The position numbers and the translations under genes were made by a program. The notes below the pieces were generated by a model. That model worked only from the letters and a program-made list of their open reading frames with translations, was not told where the DNA came from and made no database searches. This document shows positions 26,886-36,800 of a DNA stretch of 64,000 bases, piece by piece (position 1 is the stretch's first letter; every line of letters starts with the position of its first letter). The stretch is from Meridianimarinicoccus roseus (GTDB taxonomy: Bacteria; Pseudomonadota; Alphaproteobacteria; Rhodobacterales; Rhodobacteraceae). Location of the stretch: the NCBI RefSeq assembly GCF_003172915.1, contig NZ_QGKU01000063.1:1-64000 (forward strand). The letters are read 5' to 3'.

Positions 26886-28664
26886 ATGTCAAAGCCGAAG
26901 ACGCAAGCCACCGTCCCAGACGTGACCGATCTGGCCACGCGAATGATTGCGCTGACGCAGCGCTCTCTGAAGGCAGCCTCGAAGCTTCAGGCCCGGTCCG
27001 TGGCGAAAGCCTCCGGCTCTGAATATTCACTGATGGATGCCAATACACTTGCCAAGGCGTATGGCAATGTCTGGAACCGCGCGCTCACTCATCCTCAGGA
27101 CCTTTGGGCGGCACAGCTCAAGGCGGCCTCGGACCTCTCGAAGGTGTGGACCAGCATCCTGGTGCCGCAGGACGCGCCGGTCAGGGACCGGCGGTTCAAG
27201 GCCTCGGAATGGTCCGATGACCCGGTGTCGCGCAGTTACCGCGACAGCTTTCTGGCGTTCGAGGAAGCCGTCGAGGGCCTGATCGATAAGCTGACGGAGG
27301 ACGGACGCGACGATCTGCGCGTCAGGTTCTACACAAGGCAGGCGATCAGCGCGCTGTCCCCGGCAAACTTTCTTCCGACCAATGCCGCCGCGCGCGCGAA
27401 GTTTTTTGAAACCGGCGGCCAGAGCATCCTCGACGGAATCGAGAACCTGCTCGACGATCTCGAACGGGGTGATGGTCGCCTCGACATCGCGACCAACGAT
27501 ATGGATGCCTTCGAAGTTGGCGTCGATCTCGCAACGACCGAGGGCGAGGTGGTTTACCAAAACGAGTTGATGCAACTCATCCAGTACCACCCGCGCACCG
27601 AAACCCAGCACAAGGTCCCGATGCTGTTCGTGCCGGCGTGGATCAACAAGTTCTACATCCTGGACATGCGACCCGAAAACAGTCTTATCCGCTACGCGCT
27701 GGATCAGGGGCATTCGGTGTTCGTAATCTCTTGGGCCAACCCGACCAAGGCCCATGCCGATCTCGACTTTTCCGACTACATGAAACTGGGTCCGCTAGCC
27801 GCGCTCGATGTGGTCCGCGACATCACCAAGGAAGAAAAGGCCAATGTGCTGGGTTTCTGCATCGGTGGAATTCTCGTGACCGCGATGCTTGGCTACCTTG
27901 CCGCAAAGGGCGATGACCGCATCAATAGTGCCACGACGCTGGCGACCATGGTCGACTTCAAGGACGTGGGCGAGATCGGTGTCTTCATCGACGATGACCG
28001 TCTTGCCGTATTGCGCGAGCATATGGAGAAGAAGGGCTATCTGGAAGCGCACCATCTACAGGACATGTTCTCGATGCTGCGCGAGAACGACCTGATCTGG
28101 TCCTTCTATGAGGCCAATTATTTGCGCGGTGACAAGCCCCGGCCGTTTGACCTGCTCTTCTGGAACGCGGATTCGACCCGGCTGCCAAAGGCGATGCTGC
28201 TTTGGTACCTGGAGGAGGTCTACCTGCGCAACAAGTTGCGTGAACCCGGCGGCCTGGAGATGGATGGCCTGAAAATCGACATCACCAGGATCCGGGCGCC
28301 AATGTTCATCCTGGCCACCCGCGACGACCATATCGCGCCGTGGAGGTCGATCTACCCCGCGACGCAAATACTAGAAACCGATGTGGAGTTCGTTCTGGGC
28401 GGATCGGGCCATATTGCCGGTGTAATCAATCCCCCCGACGCGCGCTGCAAATACGGATATGTGACCTCTGACAGCTATCCGCCGTCGCCCGATAAATTTC
28501 TGGCGCAGGGCGTGAATCATGAAGGTTCATGGTGGCCCAGCTGGTCCTCGTGGCTCGCGGTCAGAAGCGGCGAGATGGTACAACCCCGCAAGGTCCCCAA
28601 GCGAGGGCGCTACAAATCCCTTGAGCGCGCACCGGGTAGCTTCGTTACGGCCGAGCCTGATTGA
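26886..28664 (+). CDS. phaC: Class I poly(3-hydroxyalkanoate) synthase PhaC
   Basis: Protein of 592 residues with the alpha/beta-hydrolase core. The lipase-box-like GFCIGG holds catalytic Cys325, Asp481 is in TRDDHIAPW and His509 in GGSGHIAG. The class I length and the C-terminal PSWSSWL region are present. It polymerises hydroxyacyl-CoA into PHA on the granule surface. The ATG at 26886 follows GAGGAGGAG; the frame extends upstream past the phaA end but that start is not credible. No phasin, PhaR or depolymerase gene lies within the window. Confidence 0.93.
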   Translation: MSKPKTQATVPDVTDLATRMIALTQRSLKAASKLQARSVAKASGSEYSLMDANTLAKAYGNVWNRALTHPQDLWAAQLKAASDLSKVWTSILVPQDAPVRDRRFKASEWSDDPVSRSYRDSFLAFEEAVEGLIDKLTEDGRDDLRVRFYTRQAISALSPANFLPTNAAARAKFFETGGQSILDGIENLLDDLERGDGRLDIATNDMDAFEVGVDLATTEGEVVYQNELMQLIQYHPRTETQHKVPMLFVPAWINKFYILDMRPENSLIRYALDQGHSVFVISWANPTKAHADLDFSDYMKLGPLAALDVVRDITKEEKANVLGFCIGGILVTAMLGYLAAKGDDRINSATTLATMVDFKDVGEIGVFIDDDRLAVLREHMEKKGYLEAHHLQDMFSMLRENDLIWSFYEANYLRGDKPRPFDLLFWNADSTRLPKAMLLWYLEEVYLRNKLREPGGLEMDGLKIDITRIRAPMFILATRDDHIAPWRSIYPATQILETDVEFVLGGSGHIAGVINPPDARCKYGYVTSDSYPPSPDKFLAQGVNHEGSWWPSWSSWLAVRSGEMVQPRKVPKRGRYKSLERAPGSFVTAEPD

Positions 28665-28682
28665 TCGGAAGTGAGGCCCGTA

Positions 28683-28706
28683 TGGTTGGCCGTGTTCAGG
28701 CCACCA
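28683..28706 (+). terminator. Possible hairpin after phaC
   Basis: TGGTTGGCC and GGCCACCA form an 8-bp stem with one bulged base and an 8-base loop, about 20 bp after the phaC stop, followed by TTTGCTTC rather than a clean T-run. It may terminate the PHA operon. The following ~220 bp up to 28929 contain no gene. Confidence 0.35.
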
Positions 28707-28929
28707 TTTGCTTCAAGTCAGCCAGTGATAGGACGCCTATCGCGGATTTCAGGTGTGTAAATCGGCCCATTGACAGTCAACCCAGATCGACGGCAGGCCT
28801 CGGCGCTTGAATGGTTCGTTATGGGGGTAATCTCCTCGATATTAAGAGTATTTGGGGTTTGCGCCCTTGTGGGTGGACAGTTCTGAAGAGCAGAATTGAA
28901 CGGGCGCGGGCTTTAAAGGAAGGAAGCCC

Positions 28930-29220
28930 ATGCCAAGACGCCATCGTAGCCACAGCACCGAGTTCAAGCGGCAGGTTGTTGCGGAGTATCATGTCGGCGA
29001 GACGCTTCACGCGTTGGGTCGGCGCCACGACGTGTTACGAAAACTGATCCGGACCGAAAAAGCAGAGGCCGGTGCGCTCGATGAAGACGCGGCCGCCGCG
29101 GAATCGCTGACGGGCTACGAGGCACGGGTCGCCGCCCTCGAAAGCCTTGTCGGCCGCCAGGCGCTGGAAATCGAGTTTCTAAAGGGGGGCTACGCTCCAG
29201 ACCCTCGCCGAAAAGCGCAA
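28930..29220 (+). pseudogene. IS3-family OrfA remnant
   Basis: Starts MPRRHRSHSTEFKRQVVAEY and has the leucine-rich helix AALESLVGRQALEIEFLKGG typical of an IS3 OrfA. The expected segment between RKLIR and EKAEAGALDED is altered, and after FLKGG the frame no longer matches. The following sequence contains pieces of orfB (RPANLSILRGCRLMGVPRSR) in another frame, so the element is broken. Confidence 0.65.
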
Positions 29221-29339
29221 ACATATCTGCCACCGGCGGCCTGCCAACCTCTCGATCCTGCGGGGTTGCAGGCTGATGGGTGTCCCGCGATCGCGCTTCC
29301 AGGCCGACCTCGTCGGTTGGCCAGCAGATGCCGTGATCG

Positions 29340-29481
29340 TGGCGGCTTCCTCGCTGGACAGCTCCGTCGCAATACCCCGCCAGAACCGGCACAGATGCTC
29401 ACGCTGCCAGACTGGCGGCCGACCTGGCGAGGATAACTTGCGTCGCGTCGAGCGTTCGGCTTTCCGTCTTCCTGCCGTCAT
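29340..29481 (-). pseudogene. N-terminal remnant of an IS30-like transposase
   Basis: Minus-strand reading MTAGRRKAERSTRRKLSSPG then RPPVWQREHLCRFWRGIA from 29481. This matches the N-terminus of IS30-type transposases with the variant 'SSPGRPPVWRREHLCRFWR'. Similarity ends after about 47 codons. It lies within the degraded IS3 region, so several elements inserted into one another. Confidence 0.6.
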
Positions 29482-29584
29482 CAACACCTCCAAGATCGGG
29501 TTTTGCAACGACCGGTTGAATGCGCCCAGTATGTGCCAGAGTTGCATCGCGACATTCTTGCAAAGCGTGGGTTCTTCGGATCGA

Positions 29585-29812
29585 TGAGCGGACGTCCCAA
29601 TCTCTGCACTAGCGCGCAGGCCGAGAGTTTCATGAAGACGCCTAAGGTGAAGGCTCGTATCTGATTGGATTGAGACGTTGGAGGATGTCGCCGACAGCGT
29701 GCCACGCTTCCTCGGGGCCTATGCCAACCGTCGCCTGCATCCAGCCTTTGGGTATCTCAGCGCCGCCAGTTCGAAGACCGCAACGCCCGCTCCCTTGCCA
29801 AAACCGTAGCGT
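29585..29812 (+). pseudogene. C-terminal remnant of an IS3-family OrfB
   Basis: In mixed frames the plus strand shows CTSAQAESFMKTPKVKA, then EDVADSVPRFLGAYANRRLH and PAFGYLS, and finally QFEDRNARSLAKTVA with a stop at about 29812. This is the end of an IS3 OrfB (with the AESF glutamate region) containing at least two frameshifts. It belongs with the orfA remnant at 28930. Confidence 0.65.
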
Positions 29813-30317
29813 AACCCCGTCCAACGCGAGGGGCGCACTCCATTACTGGACTAAAATTGCATGTTTTTTCAAAACATAAGGAATTTTGCCCGGATCTTGA
29901 GGTGCGAAGGCTGTGGCTGCGACAGTTTCCATGGCCGCGACGGTTGGCACGGCGAGCTTTGCGGCAGGGTGCGGAGCCGTCAGCCAGGGCAGGGCCTCGC
30001 TGGAAAGTTCCCCGTTCGCGCTGGTATTTGCGCACGCGAGGATCGGCGCACCGGCGCTTTCACGACGCAAGGTATTCAGCCGCCGCTGGACGGCGCGGAC
30101 CAGGCAATCCGGAATGCGTTCGCGTGTGCCACCTGTAAAGGGTCATCGGCTGTAGTCCGGTCACGCTCCAGTCAGCTTCGAAACCGGGATTCCAGCGTAT
30201 CTGTCATCGTTTCAATGGATCACCTTGCATCATCCCTGCATTGCTTTGGGCCGATGCACTTTTACACGCGCGGACGCATTCTTAGGTTGAACGAATAGGC
30301 AGTGAAGGAGGTGACCT
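29813..30317. other. Gap of about 505 bp without an identifiable gene
   Basis: It contains only weak frames on both strands. There is an AT-rich patch near 29860-29885 (GCATGTTTTTTCAAAACATA) with a short inverted repeat TTTT/AAAA. The right end holds a near-consensus Shine-Dalgarno AAGGAGGTGA at 30305-30314 for the dioxygenase. A promoter for that gene must lie here but I cannot assign -35/-10 boxes with confidence. Confidence 0.4.
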
Positions 30318-31334
30318 TTGACCCAGAACGCCACGAAACTCCCACCTGTAGACCCCCAAAATGCCGCTATCGTCGAAAGGTTCGGCGGCAAGATCACGGC
30401 CCTCGATCCGATCGGCGCCCAGGTTTCGGGGATCGATCTGTCCTCTAAGGACGCGCTACCGCCCGAGCTTGTCGATGTGCTGGAACGTGAAATGGCGCAT
30501 CGCGGTTTCCTCGTCTTTAAGAATGATGCGCCCTTGGATGCGGAGGATTTCTTGCGTGCCAGCTGCCTCTGGGGCGGCAGGGAGCTGCACAGCACCCACG
30601 GCGTGCATCCGGAGACGCCCGGGGGAAATCCTCACATCTTCCGGCTGTCGAACGATGCGCGGCATGGCATCCCCGATGTCGGGCCTCAATGGCACAATGA
30701 CGGCAGTTTCCTGCCCGCGACGTTCTCCCATTCGGGCTACCACATCATCCGCCCTGCCGAGCGTGGCGGTGGCACACACTTCTCGCACCAAGGCCTTGCG
30801 TTCGAAGCGCTTTCCCAAGATCGCCAAGAACGCTGGACCCGCCTGTCGTCCGTGAACTCCGCTTCCGGTGTCGTCCATCCGCTGGTGCACGAGCACTCGG
30901 TTTCCGGGCAGAAATGCATCTGGCTGCATCTGGGCATGACCGGCGCAGTTCTCGAAAAACTGCCCGACCGTGATGGCTTCCGCTTGCTGCAGGCCGAGGA
31001 ACTGAAACAGCTGTGCCATGATTATAACGATGTCCTGAATGCCGGCCTGACGAACGGATATGCGGTGGCTTACGAATATCAGGAGAACGACTGCGTCTTT
31101 ATCGACAATCTGGCCGTTGCGCACAGGGCAGCCCCAGAGGCGCACATTCCGGCGGAGAAACAAGGGCTGCGGATCATGCACCGCAGCACCGTGAAGGGAG
31201 TTCGGGACCTTGCCCCTTCCTTCGGCTTGCCGATGCATGTGAACATCGATGGCCCAAACCCGGTCGGCGAAGGGGTTTGGCAGGGAGGAGGGGTTGGCTT
31301 TCGCTGGGATGAAGGCATTCCCATGCGAAACTGA
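30318..31334 (+). CDS. TauD/TfdA-family Fe(II)/2-oxoglutarate dioxygenase
   Basis: Protein of 338 residues. The facial triad is His126 and Asp128 (QWHNDGSF) and His269 (DNLAVAHRA), with the distal Arg in LRIMHRST. The N-terminal half has the TauD core (VSGIDLSS and the REMAHRGFLVF segment). The substrate is not predictable: alpha-ketoglutarate-dependent taurine, 2,4-D or other small acids. The start is TTG at 30318, chosen because AAGGAGGTGA ends just upstream and no ATG fits. It stands alone between IS remnants. Confidence 0.8.
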   Translation: MTQNATKLPPVDPQNAAIVERFGGKITALDPIGAQVSGIDLSSKDALPPELVDVLEREMAHRGFLVFKNDAPLDAEDFLRASCLWGGRELHSTHGVHPETPGGNPHIFRLSNDARHGIPDVGPQWHNDGSFLPATFSHSGYHIIRPAERGGGTHFSHQGLAFEALSQDRQERWTRLSSVNSASGVVHPLVHEHSVSGQKCIWLHLGMTGAVLEKLPDRDGFRLLQAEELKQLCHDYNDVLNAGLTNGYAVAYEYQENDCVFIDNLAVAHRAAPEAHIPAEKQGLRIMHRSTVKGVRDLAPSFGLPMHVNIDGPNPVGEGVWQGGGVGFRWDEGIPMRN

Positions 31335-31587
31335 TAAGGGGACGGGAATGGTCCCGCGCGGTGTAGCGCGACAAAGTGGATGAGATCAGCGAGTCAAGTT
31401 TGGATGGGCGTTGGGGCGAAATTTCGGCCAGAGAGGATATTGCCGCTAACCTTCTGAAGTTATGCCACGCAGACGGTCTTCGGCTGTGCCGAGGGCGTTG
31501 GAGCGGTTAATGACTGGGCAAGCGAACGCCATTGATGGAGTGGATGGCTTCCGATCCCGGCATCGCGATTTGCCACATTGGCTGCTG

Positions 31588-32196
31588 TCAGACCAACCCA
31601 CCAAGGGGCCATCCACTCAATAAATTGCGCCGCACTGACTCATTGTTCAAGAACATCAGCCTGAGCCTGTCCGCCCGGTTCGAACGGAAGACAAAGACGG
31701 CCCCTGCGAAGGGATACTCCTTCAGCACCGACTGCACCAACGCGTCGAGGCCGTCGAGGCCGTTGCAGAAACCCGTGTGCATTGTCGCGGTCAGGACTCC
31801 CAGCTGGTCAGAGAGTATCCTACCAGCGTCCGCACCACCGCGGCGATCCGTTTTGCCGAGGGCGCCGGGCTCGAGCCGCACCGTGACAATGCCCACCGCG
31901 ATCCTGGCGCTGGCGCCTGGACAAGAGGCGGCGGTCGACTGTGGCGGCGCAACCATCAGCGACACGAACTCCACCGCGTCCTTGGGGGCTGGATGCACAA
32001 GCCTACCGTCCCGCGCCATCTGCCCCCAGACCGAAATTTGGTTGGGCAGAAGCCCATACCGCGTGGCCACCGCGCTCTCAGTCGCGCCTGGGCCGAGCGT
32101 CTCAGCGACGTTTTCCGCCTTCAGCTCATCCGGTGACTTCTGGTTCCTTCGCTGCGTCGCGCGCTCGTTCGAGAGAACTTTCGAATGTGCGTTCAT
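31588..32196 (-). pseudogene. IS66-family remnant: fused TnpA and TnpB pieces
   Basis: Starts MNAHSKVLSNERATQRRNQK and has RYGLLPNQISVWGQMARDGR then AVGIVTVRLEPGA, as in IS66 TnpA (orfA). The frame then continues FCNGLDGLDALVQSVLKEYP and AGAVFVFRSNRADRLRLMF, as in the IS66 TnpB protein. The two parts are joined by deletion/frameshift and truncated after LRLMF. No transposase TnpC part remains. The flanks (31335-31587 and 32197-32465) hold no gene I can identify. Confidence 0.7.
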
Positions 32197-32465
32197 TGGG
32201 AAACCACGCCGTGCCTGTTGCCGGGAATGAAATCGCAGAACCGGCGTCTCACAATCGGGTGGCGGCCTGGCCTCGCTTTACTTGCGCGAGAAGTGGGCAG
32301 CTATCCTCTACGCGCTTGGGCCGAATACCAGCCTGCCGCGTCCACGGTGACGGCTCCCGCAGGCCAATGCTCAATTTTGGGCGCACAGGTCGCCGCCCGC
32401 GATTTCATTGGCAAGGTGCAGGATGACCTGACGGGCTGACTCCACGCGATGATCTGACGCTTGGG

Positions 32466-33845
32466 TCAGTCGGCGGTTTCGGCGGCGATTTCGGGCTCGA
32501 CGAGGTTGCGGAAGATGCGCCCCTCCTTCTCCAGCTCGTGAGCCACGCCCGCTGCGGCGTCGGTATAGGTGAGTGTCGCCCGGCTCGCGTCGAGAGCGCG
32601 CGCGGTCGCATGACGCACCGCTCCGACGATGGCCCGGCCCGAAAGCTCGAAACGGGCCATGGCGGCGGAGAAAGCTGCGGGATCGGCCGGGGCCGGGACG
32701 TCGGGCAGGGCGCCTGCCCAGATTGCGGCGCGCTCGGACACGCCCGGCGGTGTGAAGGCGACGATGGCATCGAAGCGGCCAAGAAACGCGTCGTCGATAT
32801 TGCTGCGCAGGTTCGAACAGAGAATGACGAGCCCGTCGTAGTCCTCGACGCGACTCAGCAGGTAGCTCACCTCCTGGTTGGCATAGCGGTCGTGGGCGTC
32901 GGTGACGGCGGTGCGCTTGCCGAACAGCGCGTCGGCCTCGTCGAAGAACAGAACCCAGTCGCGGGCGCGGGCGGTCGCGAAGAGTGTGCCGAGGTTCTTC
33001 TCCGTCTCGCCGATATACTTCGACACCACGAGGGAGAGATCGACACGGTAGACCTCGAGCCCGGCCTTCTGCCCCAGAAGCCCCGCCGAGAGCGTCTTGC
33101 CCGTACCGGGGGGGCCGTGAAATAACGCGCGGAAGCCTGGGCGCAGGTGCCGCCCCGCTGCGGCCGCGCCGTCGAGCGCGGCGCGGTGCCTGAGCCAGCG
33201 GTCGAGCGCATCTAGTCCCGCCCGCGTAGGGTCCGCCAGCACCAGGTCTTCCCAGCCGAGCCGCGTGGTGACCCGGCGCGCCGGAAAGCGGGCAGAAAAG
33301 CGAGGGGCTGCGCTGCGCCCGAGCACAAGCCGATCAAAGGCGGAGCCACTCAGCTCCAGCGTGCCCGACAGCCGCGGCGCACCCGGCGCGGGCTCCTCAA
33401 GCGAAACGAGGTCCTCGGCCGCGAGCCAGTGGTCGGGCTCGAAGAGGCGGTGCAGGTCCGCCCTTGCTGCGATATCGTCTCCTGCCAGCAGGAAGGCCGC
33501 CGTTTCGCCTGTGGGCAGCATGGCGCGGCTCTCGGCATGGCGCCGCCCGCCCATCTGGGGGAAGTCGCCGGGCCGCGCGATCGCCGCGGCAAACGCATCC
33601 GATAGTAGTTGGGGCCGCAGATGTGGGGCGAGGGCGAGCATCAGCACTGTGAAGGTGTCAAACCCCACGCCGTGCTGTTGGCAGAGCGCGGCGAGCGGCG
33701 TGCCGTCATCGAAGAGTTGGGGCAAAGGAAGCTCGCCCGGATCGCGCCCTTCGGTCTCGGCCACGCGCGCCGAGACGAGCCGCGCGAGGAAGTCGAGCCC
33801 GGCGTCTAGGTTCGGCGCGGTGGAGATGGAGGCCTGGTCCTTCAT
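32466..33845 (-). CDS. eCIS AAA+ ATPase (Afp15/Pvc15-like)
   Basis: Protein of 459 residues. An N-terminal ~200-residue domain precedes an AAA+ module with Walker A GPPGTGKT (residues 244-251) and Walker B VLFFDEAD (Asp302-Asp305). A sensor-like segment ILCSNLRSNIDDAFLGRFDA follows, and the C-terminal lid is helical. Afp15/PVC15 ATPases act in the cytosol during particle assembly or cargo loading. Its ATG overlaps the stop of the DUF4157 gene (ATGA), so the cargo and ATPase are coupled. Last gene of the minus-strand eCIS operon. Confidence 0.88.
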   Translation of the reverse strand: MKDQASISTAPNLDAGLDFLARLVSARVAETEGRDPGELPLPQLFDDGTPLAALCQQHGVGFDTFTVLMLALAPHLRPQLLSDAFAAAIARPGDFPQMGGRRHAESRAMLPTGETAAFLLAGDDIAARADLHRLFEPDHWLAAEDLVSLEEPAPGAPRLSGTLELSGSAFDRLVLGRSAAPRFSARFPARRVTTRLGWEDLVLADPTRAGLDALDRWLRHRAALDGAAAAGRHLRPGFRALFHGPPGTGKTLSAGLLGQKAGLEVYRVDLSLVVSKYIGETEKNLGTLFATARARDWVLFFDEADALFGKRTAVTDAHDRYANQEVSYLLSRVEDYDGLVILCSNLRSNIDDAFLGRFDAIVAFTPPGVSERAAIWAGALPDVPAPADPAAFSAAMARFELSGRAIVGAVRHATARALDASRATLTYTDAAAGVAHELEKEGRIFRNLVEPEIAAETAD

Positions 33846-36800
33846 TCCCTGAGCTCCCGCATGGGTTGGCGCGCGATCAGGGCCTGACCCGATTTGATCC
33901 GCGCGCGGATCTGGTTGGACAGAGTCTTGGTCGCCTTTTCTGCCTCGGCCGACGGCAGTTTCTCGAAAAGGGGCGGCAGATCGGAATAGGCCTTGTGCGT
34001 GATCGGCAGCGCGACGACTTCGTTCATCCTGGCGACATCGGCCCGCAATTCGATCTGCAGGTGATCCACGGCCTGAACTCGCATGTGCCGGTCGATCTGA
34101 ACCAGCCGTTCGGCGCGTTCGCGCGACGTCAGGCCGGTATCGTTGCGGGCGGCGTTCTTCTGGCCCGCGAAATTGGCTTCGACCCCTTTTACCCGCGCAA
34201 TCATGTCGTCGGGTGATTTGCCGTAAGTGCGGCCTGCGACGTGGCGGCGGTGGCTGAGATTGATCGCGTATCCCTTGGCAGTCCGGTTCTTGGCCCTCTC
34301 GATCATCATCTTGCGCGGGGCCTTCTTGAAATAGGTCCGCTTGGAAAGCCATTGAATCGCGGTGTTCTGGGGCTGGTGATCCGGGGTCAGCGCGTCCCCT
34401 TTCATCTTGAGCATCGACTCGTAGGTGCCGACGCGGCCTTCCATCAGGAACCGTTTTTCTCCTGCCGCGATGGCTCTTGCGGCGACGGTGTCATAGCCGA
34501 TCAGCTTCTTGAGTTTTTCGGACATGTCGAGTTGTGCATCGATCAGGGCACGCATCCGCGTGGCAGGAACCTTCTCGCTCTTGAGTTCGAGCTTCTTGAT
34601 TTCCCCGGAGATGGCCGCAAGCCGCGCGAGCGACGCCTCGGCGTCGCTTTGGTCGCGCCGCTTGTCCGCCGGGACGCCGTTCCTGTAGGAATCCTTCCAC
34701 GCCTTGATGACCGCCTTCACGTCCTTCGGCGAGGAACGCATCATCGGTGTGCCGTCCTTCCTGAATTCCAGGCTGTGGCTTTCGCCGTTCACCCTGAAGC
34801 GCTTCTTGGGCCAGAGAAGAGCGGCAACCTTGTCGCGCACCTTCCGCGCGCCCTTCTTGAGGCCCTTGACCAGTCTGCGGGCGAAGGCGACGACGCGGTC
34901 GATCACCCAGTCGATGGCGCGGTTGATGGGCGCGGTGACCCGCTGCACGACGCGCTGTATCGCCGCCGAGATGCCGCCGAGGCCCAGCACGCTGGCGATG
35001 AGCGAGATCACCACCGGCAAGGAGCGGACCAGCGCGTTCTCCACCGCCTTCGCGGCGGGGTCGAGCATACCTGCCGCAATGTTGGTCACCGCTCCGTAGA
35101 CAGACATCACGAAATCGCGGATCTGGGCGAACCGCTGCACCAGCCACATCACGAGGTCGAACATCAGCTTGAGCGCGCGGGCCAGCATCGAGGCGGGGTT
35201 CAGCAGCGAGATCAGCCAAAGGATGCCCGCCTTGATCACCTTGAACACCACCCAGTTGCGGATCGTGCCGATGACCATCTCGTAAAGATTGTTCAGCCGT
35301 TCGTGCACCATGTCCCAGATCGCCGAAAGCCCTTCGCGGCGGATGCGGCCGATGATTTCCATGCCCTGCTCGATGCGTGTGAAGATCCCTTCCGCTGCGG
35401 GAAACTTGCGGACCACGCGTGCCTTGACATTCTCGTAGGTGAGGCCGAGCACCCGCGTCACAAGCCCGAAGATGCCCTTGAGGTCGAAATTCTGGGGCAG
35501 CGTGATGCCCGCCCCGCCGAGCGCGCCGGTCAGCCATCCGATGAGACCGGTCTGCAAGTGCTGCAGGATATTGGTGCCGAACTTGCGGATGCCGCGCCCG
35601 ACGGCGGTTACGAGGTTCGAGAAGAAGCCCGGCAGGTCCTTCAGGATCGCCATGATTTTCCCGCCCGCCCGGTCGATGAAGCGGAAGATCGGCCCCGAGT
35701 CGACCCCCGCGATATCGCAGCCCGCCTGGATCGCGATGCGGAGCGCCCCCGCGAAGTCCCCCGTCAGCACCGCGCCCAATACGCCGACCGCGGCCGTCAG
35801 CGCGGTCTGGAAGGCTCCGAGAATGCGGTCGAGCGCCGCGGCAAGCGCACCGGCCACGCGTTCGACCACCGCGACCGCGGCGTCGGCCACGGCGTTGACA
35901 CCTGCGATGGCGGTGTCGACCACGGTGTCGATGGCACCGTCGAGCGCGTCGGCGAGGCCCGGGAAACGGTCGCGCAGATAAGTGTCGACCTGAGCTTTCG
36001 CCCAGTCCCGGAAATCGTTGAGACGGGCCACGACCCAGTTTCGCGCGGCGTTGATGAGCCCGATGGCGGCGTTCTTGGCGGCCTCGATGATAGTCTTGAC
36101 CGCGTTGCGCAGGGCCGTGAAGACGGCGTCGATTGCCTCGGTCACGGCCTTCACGGCACGTTTGACGGCATTGGCCGCGCGGCTCCACCAGCTGTCTTTC
36201 TTCTGGTCCTCTTCGAGCTTCTTCTTCTTCTCGCCCGCCTCCTTCTCCTTCTCGCGTTTCTTGTTTGCGGCCTCCGTCTCCGCGTCGTCGAGTTTCTTGT
36301 GTGCCTTGCCCTCCTCGGTGCGCACATGGTCGCCGATCGCATTGCGCTTGGCCGTCTGCTCTTTCGTGGCGTCCTCGGAAAAGGCAGCGACCTGCGCGTG
36401 GGCGTCACCGATCGCCTTGCCCTGCTTGGCGGCGATATCGGCGCGGCCCGCGTTTACGATACGGGTCTGGTTGGCATCGGCGCTGCGGCTCGCTTCGGCA
36501 GCCTCCGACCGGGCGGCGGCGACCTTGGCGTCTCGCTCGGTGTCGCGGGTGCTCGCGGCAGCGCGGGCCTTCTCGGCGGCGGCCCTGCCGCTCGCATCGA
36601 TCTGCTCGGCGACCTTCTTCTCGGCGAGCGGCCGGACGGTGTCTCCGAGCCGTGCATCGCGGTAGCCCGTCGCTTCTTCGGAAGGCGTGACCTCCTCCGG
36701 CGTCGTTTCGGGGGCCTGGCGAAGGGTCGGGCGGCGTCGCTCGTCCAACTGTCGGGGTTGCACGTTCGACTGGCCCGGATGGCTGCGGAAGGCCGCCGAG

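Noticed and set aside
31338-31356. Hairpin GGGAC/GTCCC after the dioxygenase as a terminator
   Set aside because: Only a 5-bp stem and no T-run follows.
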